NCBI GenBank assembly: GCA_963705275.1
Contig: OY970063.1
Coordinates: 1,178,001-1,242,000 of the forward strand
Source: Fen-1135 sp963705275
Lineage (GTDB): Bacteria; Desulfobacterota; Syntrophia; Syntrophales; UBA2185
Direction of reading: 5' to 3'
Length of the DNA: 64,000 bases
Shown: piece by piece, positions 1 to 7,288 of the stretch
Layout of the letters: the number at the start of each line of letters is the position of its first letter
How positions within the stretch are numbered: position 1 is the stretch's first letter
Made by a program: the position numbers and the translations under genes
Notes under the pieces: model-generated
Database searches by the model: none
What the model saw: only the letters and a program-made list of their open reading frames with translations
What the model was told of the DNA's origin: nothing

Positions 1-230
1 CGGTGAACCGAAGCCCTGAACATGGTGAAGGGGAACGTGAGAAATCCTTGTCCCGAACGAAGAGAGGGATCTTCGCTTCCCTGCATTCTTTCCCGCCCCC
101 CTTTAACAAAGGGGGCCATGGGGGATTTTCACTTGTCACTCTCGCCTCCGATAACGACATTCGAAGGCAGGCTCCAGCGAGAATCTAATTCTTCCAAAAA
201 TCCCTTGACTGATTCCGCAGAGAGATATAC
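1..230. repeat. Intergenic repeat block at the left edge
   Basis: No convincing gene. Positions 1-38 recur exactly, inverted, at 20602-20639. Positions 94-128 hold a G/C-run hairpin (CCCCC-CTTTAACAAAG-GGGG type) that recurs with small changes near 731, 3399, 16940, 20825, 23815, 37715 and 39905. Positions 40-75 belong to a third family containing CCCGAACGAAGAG, seen again near 2580 and 16985. Short open frames here are made only of repeat sequence, so I do not call them genes. Confidence 0.8.
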
Positions 231-284
231 TTTTTGTTTATCTTGGTGCAAAATAGCAAAAGCTTCTTAGCCAATGAGAGCATT

Positions 285-575
285 ATGAAAACTGATGAAT
301 TGATAAGACAAAAACGTGAAGAGATCTTGCTTATCGCTGCGCGATATGGCGGTTGCAATGTGCGCGTGTTCGGTTCGGCGGCCAGAGGTGACGCTGACGA
401 GCTAAGCGACATTGACTTTCTTGTGGATATGGAAGCAGGGCGAAGCTTATTGGATTTGGGCGGACTGCTCATGGATTTACAGGCGACACTGGGGCGTAAC
501 GTGGATGTAGTTACGGAACGTGGTCTCAAACCGCGCATTCGCGAAAGGGTTTTGAAGGAGGCCATAGAGATATGA
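285..575 (+). CDS. MNT-type minimal nucleotidyltransferase (antitoxin of an MNT/HepT pair)
   Basis: A 96-residue protein from the ATG at 285. The polymerase-beta-like nucleotidyltransferase signature is visible: GSAARGDADELSDIDFLVD gives the GS(x)ARG helix and the DxD metal site, with a third acidic region around LGRNVDVV. Family members (MNT, COG1669) AMPylate or otherwise neutralise a partner HEPN RNase encoded directly downstream. The stop codon overlaps the ATG of the next frame at 572, the usual coupled layout, but that partner is cut short. An in-frame upstream start at 234 lies in low-quality leader sequence and would add 17 atypical residues, so I prefer 285. Confidence 0.85.
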   Translation: MKTDELIRQKREEILLIAARYGGCNVRVFGSAARGDADELSDIDFLVDMEAGRSLLDLGGLLMDLQATLGRNVDVVTERGLKPRIRERVLKEAIEI

Positions 576-697
576 GGGATTCCAAGGAACGTCTTCGTGA
601 TATGCTGGAAGCCGCCTCTCCCCCTGTCATTCCGGACTTGATCCGGAATCCAGTTTCATTTCTTTCATTCCCCCTCGAAATCCTGCCCCGAACTTGA
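572..697 (+). pseudogene. Truncated HepT-type HEPN toxin, 5' remnant
   Basis: Starts with an ATG overlapping the nucleotidyltransferase stop. The first 15 codons read MRDSKERLRDMLEAA, the typical start of HepT/DUF86 proteins. From about 617 the frame runs into an intergenic repeat (CATTCCGGACTTGATCCGGAAT) and stops at 695-697. No Rx4-6H HEPN motif is present and no remainder of the gene follows. The toxin is therefore lost and the nucleotidyltransferase upstream is probably an orphan. The remnant is too short for more detail. Confidence 0.7.
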
Positions 698-765
698 TAC
701 GGGGTAATCCAACACCATTGCCATTTCCTCCGGCCCCCTTTATGAAAGGGGGAATCGCGACGCAG
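612..765. repeat. Repeat cluster interrupting the HepT remnant
   Basis: Contains three unrelated short hairpin repeats in a row: TCCGGACTTGATCCGGA (about 627-645), CCCCGAACTTGATACGGGG (686-705) and CCCCCTTTATGAAAGGGGG (734-752). Each is palindromic and each family recurs elsewhere in intergenic DNA of this window. Confidence 0.8.
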
Positions 766-798
766 TAGTACAGCCGGCCGCTAAGAAGCTTGATAAAT

Positions 799-816
799 GT
801 TAACATGCATGTTAAC
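799..816. promoter_or_regulatory. Perfect 18-bp palindrome, probable operator of the XRE gene
   Basis: GTTAACATGCATGTTAAC is identical to its reverse complement. It ends 28 bp before the GTG start of the XRE-family gene at 845. XRE antitoxins normally repress their own promoter by binding such palindromes, so autoregulation is inferred; no promoter hexamers were identified with confidence. Confidence 0.6.
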
Positions 817-844
817 TTGCTGCCATGAGCAGGAGGGAAAAGAA

Positions 845-1120
845 GTGAGTGACTTGAAGAAATATATAGCTGATAGGAAAAAGAAAGATAAAGAATTCGC
901 CAGTGGTTTTGACGAAGGTTATGAGCAGTTCAAGATCGGGATCGTTCTTCGTCAAGCGCGCGAATCTGCTGGTTTGACCCAGGAGGATCTGGCAAACCGT
1001 TTGAAGACCAAGAAAACGGCCATCTCAAGAATTGAGAACCATGCAGAAGATATAAAGCTGTCAACATTGGATCGGGTGGCGAAAGCACTGGGAAAACGAT
1101 TACAGGTCCGTATTGCATAG
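845..1120 (+). CDS. XRE-family helix-turn-helix antitoxin (HigA/RelB-associated type), apparently orphan
   Basis: A 91-residue protein from the GTG at 845, chosen because GGAGGG lies just upstream (832-837) and because upstream in-frame residues are encoded by the palindromic operator. After a lysine-rich N-terminus comes an HTH_3 domain: VLRQARESAGLTQEDLANRL, then KTAISRIENHAEDIKLSTLDRVAKALG. This is the pattern of the antitoxin half of HigBA/RelE-like modules in which the toxin gene precedes the antitoxin. The expected toxin gene position (576-798) holds only repeats, so the toxin is missing. It could also be a simple transcriptional regulator. Confidence 0.8.
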   Translation: MSDLKKYIADRKKKDKEFASGFDEGYEQFKIGIVLRQARESAGLTQEDLANRLKTKKTAISRIENHAEDIKLSTLDRVAKALGKRLQVRIA

Positions 1121-1357
1121 GATTAACCGCGCCCCTACACATGGTATTGCAAAAGGATGGTCGAGTCCTACCCCCTTGTCCTTGCCGACGCGTCCAGAAA
1201 TTGTTTGGCAAGTTGTCGAACGCGATATTCCTGTTCTAAAGCGCCTTTTGCGAGCACTGCTTGAAGACTTGGAAGCAGGGCAATAAATGCGGCTATTCCT
1301 CTTGTCCTTGCCGACGCGTCGGCGCCTGTCCCCCCGCTTCTATTTTGTTTCACCTGT

Positions 1358-2323
1358 TCATTTATCAAAAGGATCGTTGTCTTGATTTCTCATGGTTCCA
1401 TTAGCTGCTCTGGTGCGCCAATGTGAATAATATCTGAGGGGCATAACGAGACCAAAGAAGGGGATGATATACATGGCAGCCACTATGGGTTCGACAGGGC
1501 CGAAAAACTCAGAGGAAAAGACAATCACCAAAACATTATTCATATTGCCTAACATGACTGCACCGGCCAGTTGATTCTCCACAGAACTTTTCCAGAAGAA
1601 GAGAATCCCGACGGTGCAGCAGATCACCGACAGCGCCACGGCTACTGCGGATGCCATGATAATGATGCTGGGATCTTTTTTGAAAAGAGCTGAATATCGG
1701 CAGAAAATCCCCAAATTTATTATGGCAAAAAGCAGGAGAGACAGTGGAAACTGCCTTTTCATCAAGTGCTTCAATAGACCCGGTGTAAGGCGCCTCAGGC
1801 CTTCAACGACTAAAATCGGGACGAAGATCACGAGCATAAGCATGCGGACCATGGCGATCAGCGAAAGCTCCGCATACCTCGCTGTAACAACATGGATGAG
1901 AGCCGGTAAAGTGATGGGTACCAAGGCCGATGTGATCACGACGACCACCAGGACAAGAGGGCTATTCCCTTTTACCAGATTGGATATGAAAGGGGCCACA
2001 ACCCCCGTGGACACGCCTATCAAAAGCAATGCGGACAGGGCATAAGTCGGGGCAAAAATCTTAAATATATAAAAAACGACAACAGGCAGAATCAGGCTTT
2101 TCACAACGGTAAAAGTCAAAATGGTCTTGCCACGGTCTTTCAGCGTCCTCCATACGGCATCCAGTTCGATGGAAAGGTAACTGAGAGCAAAAAGGACCAT
2201 CAGACAGTAAATGGGCAGGGTCTGGAAAAGAGAACTGAATTCGGGGAAGATGATCCCTACCGCCATGGAGGAAAGGACCACGACGAGAAGCATGAGATCG
2301 TTTACACGAAATGGAAGTTGCAT
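1358..2323 (-). CDS. Bile acid:sodium symporter family (BASS-like) membrane transporter
   Basis: A 321-residue, highly hydrophobic protein with about nine to ten predicted membrane segments and short polar loops, beginning MQLPFRVNDLMLLVVVLSS. Overall composition, length and the alternating helix layout resemble the BASS/NTCP/ACR3 superfamily (COG0385), inner-membrane secondary transporters for organic anions. The segment ending GVSTGVVAPFISNLVKGN matches the conserved discontinuous-helix region typical of the superfamily. Substrate cannot be told. It stands alone, flanked on both sides by repeat-rich non-coding DNA; the C-terminal codons overlap no other gene. Confidence 0.65.
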   Translation of the reverse strand: MQLPFRVNDLMLLVVVLSSMAVGIIFPEFSSLFQTLPIYCLMVLFALSYLSIELDAVWRTLKDRGKTILTFTVVKSLILPVVVFYIFKIFAPTYALSALLLIGVSTGVVAPFISNLVKGNSPLVLVVVVITSALVPITLPALIHVVTARYAELSLIAMVRMLMLVIFVPILVVEGLRRLTPGLLKHLMKRQFPLSLLLFAIINLGIFCRYSALFKKDPSIIIMASAVAVALSVICCTVGILFFWKSSVENQLAGAVMLGNMNNVLVIVFSSEFFGPVEPIVAAMYIIPFFGLVMPLRYYSHWRTRAANGTMRNQDNDPFDK

Positions 2324-2790
2324 GTTTGATAGCGCGTATCGACTACGGTTTTGATTTCTGCATCATATGAAGCTCATTTTGCCAGGCGACGGTCATATTA
2401 CGGCATTTATCTATATCTTGCAAATTACTTCCAATAACACCACCGTCATTCCCGCCCCCTTCCTGTCATTCCCGCCCCCCTTGTCATTCCCGCCCCTCCC
2501 TTGTCATTCCCGCCCTCCTCGTCATTCCGGACGTGATCCGGAATCCAGATTGTATCTGCCGTAGTGGAGAAATCCTTGTCCCGAACGAAGAAGGGATCTG
2601 CTTTCTTGTCATCTCATTGCGAGGGCGCAGCCCGGCCGCAATCTCTGCACCTTTGTCATTTTGCACTTTGCATTTTTCATTTTGCCTTATCCCCCCTTGA
2701 CCCCTCGAACCCTCCTTCCCATTCTCAGAAATCCCTTGACTGATCCGACATTCAATTATAGTTTTGCAGCAAGTTAGAAAATATTTTTTG
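2324..2790. repeat. Repeat-rich intergenic region
   Basis: No gene seen. Around 2443-2520 the unit CATTCCCGCCCC is repeated four to five times in tandem with small variations. 2521-2548 holds the TCCGGACGTGATCCGGA hairpin; 2570-2600 holds a copy of the CCCGAACGAAG family. The stretch 2620-2790 is AT-rich with no clear signal. Confidence 0.7.
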
Positions 2791-2811
2791 GAGCAGGTCC
2801 AAATTAAAATT

Positions 2812-2837
2812 TTGAGGTGCCCAATTGGTACCTCAAG
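2812..2837. promoter_or_regulatory. Palindrome upstream of ORF6N gene 1, matching a copy inside the gene
   Basis: An imperfect palindrome with arms TTGAGGT and ACCTCAA centred near 2824, about 26 bp before the ATG at 2850. Aligned without gaps it matches 22 of 26 positions of the palindrome inside the coding sequence at 3045-3070. Likely an operator or an RNA stem-loop in the leader; the function is inferred. Confidence 0.7.
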
Positions 2838-2849
2838 ATTGGAGGACAA

Positions 2850-3347
2850 ATGAAAAAACTTGTTCCAGTTGAGATTATCGAAAAGAAGATTCTGCTTATC
2901 AGGGGCGAAAAAGTAATGTTAGATGCCGATCTCGCGGAGCTCTATGGTGTGGAAACGAAGACGCTAATAAGAGCAGTTAAAAGGAATATCAATAGGTTCC
3001 CTTCGGATTTTATGATTCAACTCGAAAGAGATGAATTTGCGAACTTGAGGTTCCAATTTGGCACCTCAAGTCGTTGGGGTGGCCGACGCTATCTGCCCTA
3101 TGCTTTTACAGAACAGGGAGTAGCGATGCTGTCCAGTGTGCTGAATAGTGAAAGGGCTTTGCAGGTGAACATTGCAATAATGCGTACCTTTGTAAAGCTG
3201 CGCGAGATGATAGCTTCGCGCAAGGACCTTGCCAAACGTCTCGACGCCCTTGAGAAGAAGTACGACGATCAATTCAAGGTTGTCTTCGATGCAATTCGCG
3301 AGTTAATGACGCCTCCTGACAAACCACGTCGGCGCATTGGTTATTAA
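2850..3347 (+). CDS. ORF6N-domain (KilA-N-like) DNA-binding protein, copy 1
   Basis: A 165-residue protein; the ATG at 2850 has GGAGG at 2841-2845. The ORF6N domain fills residues 1-95: LIRGEKVMLDADLAELYGVE, then RFPSDFMIQL, the FGTSSRWGGRRYLPYAFTEQ motif and VAMLSSVLNSERA. A coiled-coil-like stretch with DLAKRLDALEKKYD and the conserved tail LMTPPDKPRRRIGY follow. ORF6N domains occur in phage antirepressors and in stand-alone bacterial copies such as this, whose role is not established. A second gene of the same type lies at 37022-37552. The DNA encoding LRFQFGTS is itself a near-perfect 27-bp palindrome repeated in front of the gene, which suggests self-recognition. Confidence 0.85.
   Translation: MKKLVPVEIIEKKILLIRGEKVMLDADLAELYGVETKTLIRAVKRNINRFPSDFMIQLERDEFANLRFQFGTSSRWGGRRYLPYAFTEQGVAMLSSVLNSERALQVNIAIMRTFVKLREMIASRKDLAKRLDALEKKYDDQFKVVFDAIRELMTPPDKPRRRIGY
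3044..3070. promoter_or_regulatory. 27-bp near-perfect palindrome inside ORF6N gene 1
   Basis: Arms CTTGAGGTtCCAA and TTGGcACCTCAAG around a single central base at 3057; only one of 13 pairs mismatches. It encodes residues LRFQFGTSS of the ORF6N protein. Its sequence recurs upstream of the start codon (2812-2837), which a protein-coding constraint cannot explain. Confidence 0.8.
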
Positions 3348-3569
3348 GCTCTCATGCCCATTGGATCATTCCCCTCTTTCCGCTTGTCCTTATTCGCCCC
3401 CTTTTATAAAGGGGGCCACGGGGGATTTCAATTTGTCCTTTCCCAGCCCCACTGTTTTATAGTGGCATTCAAATCTAAATCGTGCTAATCAAAATCGCGT
3501 ATTTAGCCGTGTAAGTCAAAATTCATAAAGTCTTTAACCCGTGATGAGGTTAATATGGACTGATTACTG
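3348..3569. other. Intergenic region with one repeat
   Basis: Positions 3398-3426 hold a CCCCCTTTTATAAAGGGGG repeat followed by the usual ACGGGGGATTT tail. The remaining sequence is AT-rich; I see no open frame, tRNA or convincing promoter in it. Confidence 0.5.
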
Positions 3570-3605
3570 AAACCCCGTGTCTCACAAGAGAGCGGGGTTT
3601 TGTGT
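3570..3605 (+). terminator. Intrinsic-terminator-like hairpin
   Basis: Stem AAACCCCG (3570-3577) pairs with CGGGGTTT (3593-3600) around a 15-base loop, followed by TGTGTTTTTAT. It is more than 200 bp after the ORF6N stop and about 80 bp before the GIY-YIG gene, so it may end the ORF6N transcript or a short unidentified transcript. Confidence 0.55.
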
Positions 3606-3684
3606 TTTTATTAACAATATTTAATAAAATACAATGAAATAAATTAGCTTGCAAAATTAGAGGCGATATTTGGGAGGACATGAA

Positions 3685-4089
3685 ATGCCACGGTCAGAAT
3701 GTAGATTCATAAAGCGCATGGCTGAATTCGTATCGAAAACAGAAATTCACCATATTCCTGCCAATACTAGGGGCATTTATGCTCTCCTGAAAGAAACAAA
3801 AAAAGGTACTTTTGACGTTGTTTATATCGGCCTTTCCGCAGGAGAAAAAGCAGGAATGTCCAGCAGGATGAGAGCGCATCACCGTAAGAAAGGTGTCGCG
3901 TGGACACACTTATCAATTTTCGAGGTACATGACAACATCAACAACGACGAAATTCATGAATTGGAAGGTTTGTTCAGACATATATACAGAAAAGATACAA
4001 AAGCAAACAGACTAAATAGGCAACAGCGTTACAAGAAATTCAAAAAGGTAACGACAAAGGGTTTGAAGAATTGGAAACAAGGAGCATAA
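3685..4089 (+). CDS. GIY-YIG nuclease superfamily protein
   Basis: A 134-residue protein; the ATG at 3685 has GGGAGGA at 3672-3678. The superfamily signature is readable: RGIYALLKE (GIY, about residues 29-37) and VVYIGLSAG (YIG, about 46-54), followed by SRMRAHHRKKG with the catalytic-type arginine and EIHELEGLFRHIYRK with the metal-binding glutamate, then NRLNRQQRYKKFKK. All key residues are present, so activity is plausible. Single-domain GIY-YIG proteins occur in repair, homing and restriction; the position at the edge of the defence island favours the last, but this is inference. Confidence 0.75.
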   Translation: MPRSECRFIKRMAEFVSKTEIHHIPANTRGIYALLKETKKGTFDVVYIGLSAGEKAGMSSRMRAHHRKKGVAWTHLSIFEVHDNINNDEIHELEGLFRHIYRKDTKANRLNRQQRYKKFKKVTTKGLKNWKQGA

Positions 4090-4139
4090 TGATTCGAAAA
4101 GATGTGAGAGATGTCATAGGGAATTTGATGGTGATGAGA

Positions 4140-4228
4140 TTTAGATTTGTCATTCCCGACCCTCTCTTGTCATCCCCTCCCCTTCTTGCCATTCCCGCGC
4201 AGGCGGGAATCCAGTCCCTCCGTTGAAA
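4140..4228. repeat. Intergenic CATTCCCGC-type repeat
   Basis: Copies of the CATTCCCGC...GCGGGAATCCAG hairpin family (best copy about 4191-4213), preceded by two degenerate CATTCCCG/CATCCCCT units. The rest of the 188-bp gap shows nothing else. Confidence 0.75.
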
Positions 4229-4277
4229 CCCTGGACGAATGCGTCGATAAAGTTTCAGGAAAGGATCTGATAATAGC

Positions 4278-5093
4278 ATGCTTGCTAAACTCCTAGAGCA
4301 AAATAAAGTTCAAATTGAGAAGACCCTCAAGATAGGACGCGCAAAATGGGATAACTTGATTGGACGTGTCGAACGGCAATGCGAAAAAGACCAAGGCGAC
4401 TACTATGACGAGCAGATTTGGACATTTCTCGCCTGTTGTGGCTATGCGGTAGTGGGAGCGAGCGCAGTTGATAAATTAAGTGTGTTGCTTTGCCGGCAGA
4501 GTCAATCTACATCTTTCCCAAAGTCAATTTGGTTTGAGGCCCTCCCTATCCCGCCTCGTGAGAACGAGGGTAATACGCACTTGGATTTGGCAATCGGAAA
4601 CATCGCCAGAAGAGAGACCACAGCAAGTGGCATTCGATACGATGAACAAGACAATGGATTCAGCTGCTTTTGTGAATGCAAGTGGTACTCCGATATATCA
4701 AAGGATGTAACTTACGATAAGCATCGCAATCAGTTAATCCGTGTTGTCGAAAATGCGCTTGCATTTCAGAGCAATGGTCATTTTCCAGCGCACGTATATG
4801 TATCCCTAGTCACTCCTAGAATATTCCGTGATGCTCCAGTGAAATCCAGACTTTATCAATACAAATATGAGGAATATAAAAGCGATAAGAAGAAAATGCT
4901 GCTCGATTTGGGGACGCGCTCTTTGCGCGAAGATAAAGCCAAGGGCTTATGCGCCCCACAGGTCGAAGAGCGAGTGGACTGCCTTTCGTTGAACTGGATT
5001 ACCTACGAAGAACTTTATGAGAACATTCCTGGTAGCAATATCTCAGAAGCACTGTCTTCATTCCACGGGAGATTCAATCAATCGGGAAAGTAA
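4278..5093 (+). CDS. Hypothetical protein with a PD-(D/E)XK-like nuclease core
   Basis: A 271-residue protein not assigned to a named family. In its middle, THLDLAIGNIARRE is followed after about 30 residues by FSCFCECKWYSDIS. An acidic residue in a hydrophobic strand followed by E-x-K (here ECK) is the pattern of PD-(D/E)XK nucleases, and the spacing fits. The N-terminus is helical and charged. The C-terminal third contains VNWITYEELYENI-like helices (LNWITYEELYENIPG). It is convergent with the nuclease-like genes at 5158-6932 and lies in the defence island, which supports a restriction-related role. The assignment rests on motif reading only. Confidence 0.55.
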   Translation: MLAKLLEQNKVQIEKTLKIGRAKWDNLIGRVERQCEKDQGDYYDEQIWTFLACCGYAVVGASAVDKLSVLLCRQSQSTSFPKSIWFEALPIPPRENEGNTHLDLAIGNIARRETTASGIRYDEQDNGFSCFCECKWYSDISKDVTYDKHRNQLIRVVENALAFQSNGHFPAHVYVSLVTPRIFRDAPVKSRLYQYKYEEYKSDKKKMLLDLGTRSLREDKAKGLCAPQVEERVDCLSLNWITYEELYENIPGSNISEALSSFHGRFNQSGK

Positions 5094-5157
5094 ACGAAAG
5101 CTGGACAGGGCATCCCCAGCCCTTATCGAAGAAATAGAGACCATACTTGAAATTTGT

Positions 5158-6075
5158 TCAACTCGCCTCATAACTCTTTACGAGTAAAGGTTTCGCTTTT
5201 TCGAAATCATCGCTTGAGGCAATAGTTATTTCCAAATCACCAGTGCCGAAGTGACCAATTTTCCTTACATCACGCAATAACCCTTTATTGCTTGTAAGGT
5301 CGACCGTATCGGGATTCACTTTTACAAAGACAAGCAGCTTACCGGCCTGCGGATGCACTTCAACACAGGCGAAGTTTTTTATGCGCTTGAAAGCAAAATA
5401 GAACAACAGCGTTTTCAGTTGTACATCGTCGCCCAAGGCCATGAGAAACGCCTTGAGCATTTCAAAACGATCTTTCAGGTGCGAATTTGCCTGTGCCAAT
5501 AATTCAGTGGTAGTTTTGTATTGGCTTTTTCCCTTTACTTTTTTCGGGGCTTCAGGGCCATTCTTCTCAACCGATATAGCATTAACCAACTCGAGAAGAA
5601 GCAAATCGTTTCCATAATGCCTATACCTAATCAATTCAATATTCCGGTTCATCTGTTGGACGGAGTGGATGTCATATTTTGTAAAGTCACCGGCGATGCA
5701 TATGAGCCGCGGGCTTGACCATTCGACAGAATCTGCGGCTACCTTGCTGACCTTATCCATGACAAGAAGCTTAAACTCACCTTTATGGTCCATTAGCCAG
5801 TCGAGGTAGAAAAGGCCTTGATTAATGACATTCTCATTCATAGCTCTTTTATATTCAATGATTACAGGGCAGCCATTTTCATCTATCCCAAGCGTATCGA
5901 TACGGCCGCCGTGGGTTTTGCCAGTAAAATATTCAGAAGCGAGACATCGAACACCGAGAAATGATTCAAGGTGCTGCTCAACAAGAGTCTGGAGGGATTT
6001 CTCAATTTCTGCAGACTGCCCCGCAAGCTCTTTGATGTTCGTACCATCCAGCTTAAAAAGCTTTATATCTCCCAT
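5158..6075 (-). CDS. DUF5655-type protein with N-terminal NucS/DUF91-like nuclease domain
   Basis: A 305-residue protein with a good GGAAGGA site before its ATG. The N-terminal half reads ...SLQTLVEQHLESFLGVRCLASEY, GRIDTLGIDENGCPVIIEYKR: the D...E-x-K pattern (D in RIDTLGID, EYK) of PD-(D/E)XK enzymes of the NucS/DUF91 kind. The C-terminal part (about 210-305), LKTLLFYFAFKRIKNFACVEVHP to LEITIASSDDFEKAKPLLVKSYE, matches the general form of the DUF5655 domain. Such proteins are common near restriction systems. It is transcribed with the gene at 6090-6932 (15-bp gap), so the two likely form a unit. Confidence 0.7.
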   Translation of the reverse strand: MGDIKLFKLDGTNIKELAGQSAEIEKSLQTLVEQHLESFLGVRCLASEYFTGKTHGGRIDTLGIDENGCPVIIEYKRAMNENVINQGLFYLDWLMDHKGEFKLLVMDKVSKVAADSVEWSSPRLICIAGDFTKYDIHSVQQMNRNIELIRYRHYGNDLLLLELVNAISVEKNGPEAPKKVKGKSQYKTTTELLAQANSHLKDRFEMLKAFLMALGDDVQLKTLLFYFAFKRIKNFACVEVHPQAGKLLVFVKVNPDTVDLTSNKGLLRDVRKIGHFGTGDLEITIASSDDFEKAKPLLVKSYEAS

Positions 6076-6089
6076 TGTCCTTCCTTCCC

Positions 6090-6932
6090 TTAGCTCACAA
6101 CGATACCATCAATGACTTCTATGCCGAAAGTGTTTTTCAGGCCTATTAGCTCCTTAGGGAATTTACCCTCTATTACAAGAACCGTCTCTGCACTGGGGCT
6201 CTTCTGCTCAACCATTTGTTGCGCCTCAATCAAGGCGCGGTATTTTATACACTGGTAAAGTCCTCGGATGATGTCCGCGCTAGGTGAATACTTTGCTTTT
6301 ACTTCAACACCAATCCATTTTTGCCCATGAATAAACAAGACATCCACAGCATCGGCAGACGGGAACTCATATTCGATTTGCCCTTTCCCTGTAGATCTGG
6401 GCAGATCAAGCATCTGAGGGTGCTTCGAAACATATTCTTTTAATCTTTTATGCTCTTCGCTTTCACCCCCGCCACCATAGCCAGCTTGCTGTGATCCCTT
6501 CGTACTTGGTAACCATTGGTTCTTGACAGGCTTAAGCTCGAACTCTCTCAACACATCATCCCATTCATCAAATTGATATATCTTTTGGAGCATCTGTTGA
6601 ACGAGTAATCTCTTTTGCTTGAGGCTGGTGTTAGCAAAGGATTTGGGTCCCGCAAATCCCCAAAAGCCTTTACCGGGAATGCCCGTGGACTTGCTTACAA
6701 CGAGAGATTGAATAGGCGGTATTTCTGTATGCCACTCCTTACTCAGTCTTTGAAGAGCTACCCCAATGAATCCTAAGACGTAGTCGAGATTACGAGGATT
6801 AGGCATATCGAGCTCGTCAGCCAGATCGGAATAATATATTGGCTGTTCTGCTTTCACCTGACGCACCAGTACTGGCAAGGCTTCACGGGCTCTTTCTTGG
6901 TACAGCTTATCTCCTTGTAATGGGTTATTCAT
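6090..6932 (-). CDS. Hypothetical winged-helix plus PD-(D/E)XK-like protein
   Basis: A 280-residue protein preceded by AAGGAC. Residues 1-60 (YQERAREALPVLVRQVKAEQ, PIYYSDLADELDMPNPRNLD) look like a winged-helix domain. After a glycine-rich linker (QAGYGGGGESEEH) the C-terminal domain has HPQMLDLP, ADAVDVLFIHGQKWIGVEVKAKYS, with D...E-V-K in the order expected for a PD-(D/E)XK nuclease, then helices and VLVIEGKFP. No named family recognised. Upstream in-frame neighbour ends 4 bp before its start; downstream is the DUF5655-type gene. Likely part of the same defence locus. Confidence 0.6.
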   Translation of the reverse strand: MNNPLQGDKLYQERAREALPVLVRQVKAEQPIYYSDLADELDMPNPRNLDYVLGFIGVALQRLSKEWHTEIPPIQSLVVSKSTGIPGKGFWGFAGPKSFANTSLKQKRLLVQQMLQKIYQFDEWDDVLREFELKPVKNQWLPSTKGSQQAGYGGGGESEEHKRLKEYVSKHPQMLDLPRSTGKGQIEYEFPSADAVDVLFIHGQKWIGVEVKAKYSPSADIIRGLYQCIKYRALIEAQQMVEQKSPSAETVLVIEGKFPKELIGLKNTFGIEVIDGIVVS

Positions 6933-6936
6933 GTCC

Positions 6937-7128
6937 TTATACCAAGCTGTGATGCTTCAAAAGTATTTCTTTTAGCTTTGCTTTCAAATCATCCATCCTG
7001 TTGAATCGGATTTGATAGTCAGAGCGCACATTAAACCCGATCTCAAAATCCGTGGGTTCTTTCTGCCCCGGGATGCCTTCGCGAAATATCATAATGAAAT
7101 TATGCTGTGGCGATTCTCGAGCACGCAA
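6937..7128 (-). pseudogene. Short 63-codon frame, probably the 3' remnant of a larger gene
   Basis: The sequence NFIMIFREGIPGQKEPTDF to DDLKAKLKEILLKHHSLV looks like a genuine protein C-terminus (amphipathic last helix) and stops 4 bp before the next gene, as in an operon. Upstream of its first possible ATG the sequence turns directly into an intergenic repeat (7137-7205), so the 5' part may have been removed. No family recognised. It could instead be a complete small protein. Confidence 0.4.
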
Positions 7129-7136
7129 TGTAATTC

Positions 7137-7210
7137 TCGCCTCCCGTTTGTCATCCCGCGCAGGCGGGAATCCAGTGTATCTGCGTAGTGCAGACCTTCA
7201 GGTCTGCTGT
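7137..7210. repeat. Two adjacent repeat families
   Basis: CCCGCGCAGGCGGGAATCCAG (7156-7176), a member of the CATTCCCGC hairpin family, is followed by GTAGTGCAGACCTTCAGGTCTGC (7184-7206), a member of the GCAGACCT/AGGTCTGC palindrome family. Confidence 0.8.
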
Positions 7211-7288
7211 GTCACCATTCAAAATTCTTGATGAGCAGATATATGGATAATAACTAACTCCCATATTAATTGGAACCGTGAATTATTC

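Noticed and set aside
3..270. Two open frames of 61 and 82 codons at the left edge
   Set aside because: They consist of dispersed intergenic repeats and have no ribosome-binding site or conserved sequence.
2443..2520. Tandem CATTCCCGCCCC units considered as CRISPR or iteron array
   Set aside because: Units are 12-20 bp, irregular, C-rich and part of the dispersed repeat families; no replication gene nearby.
2850..3347. Prophage remnant suggested by the ORF6N domain
   Set aside because: No integrase, capsid or other phage genes near either ORF6N copy; stand-alone ORF6N genes are common in this group.
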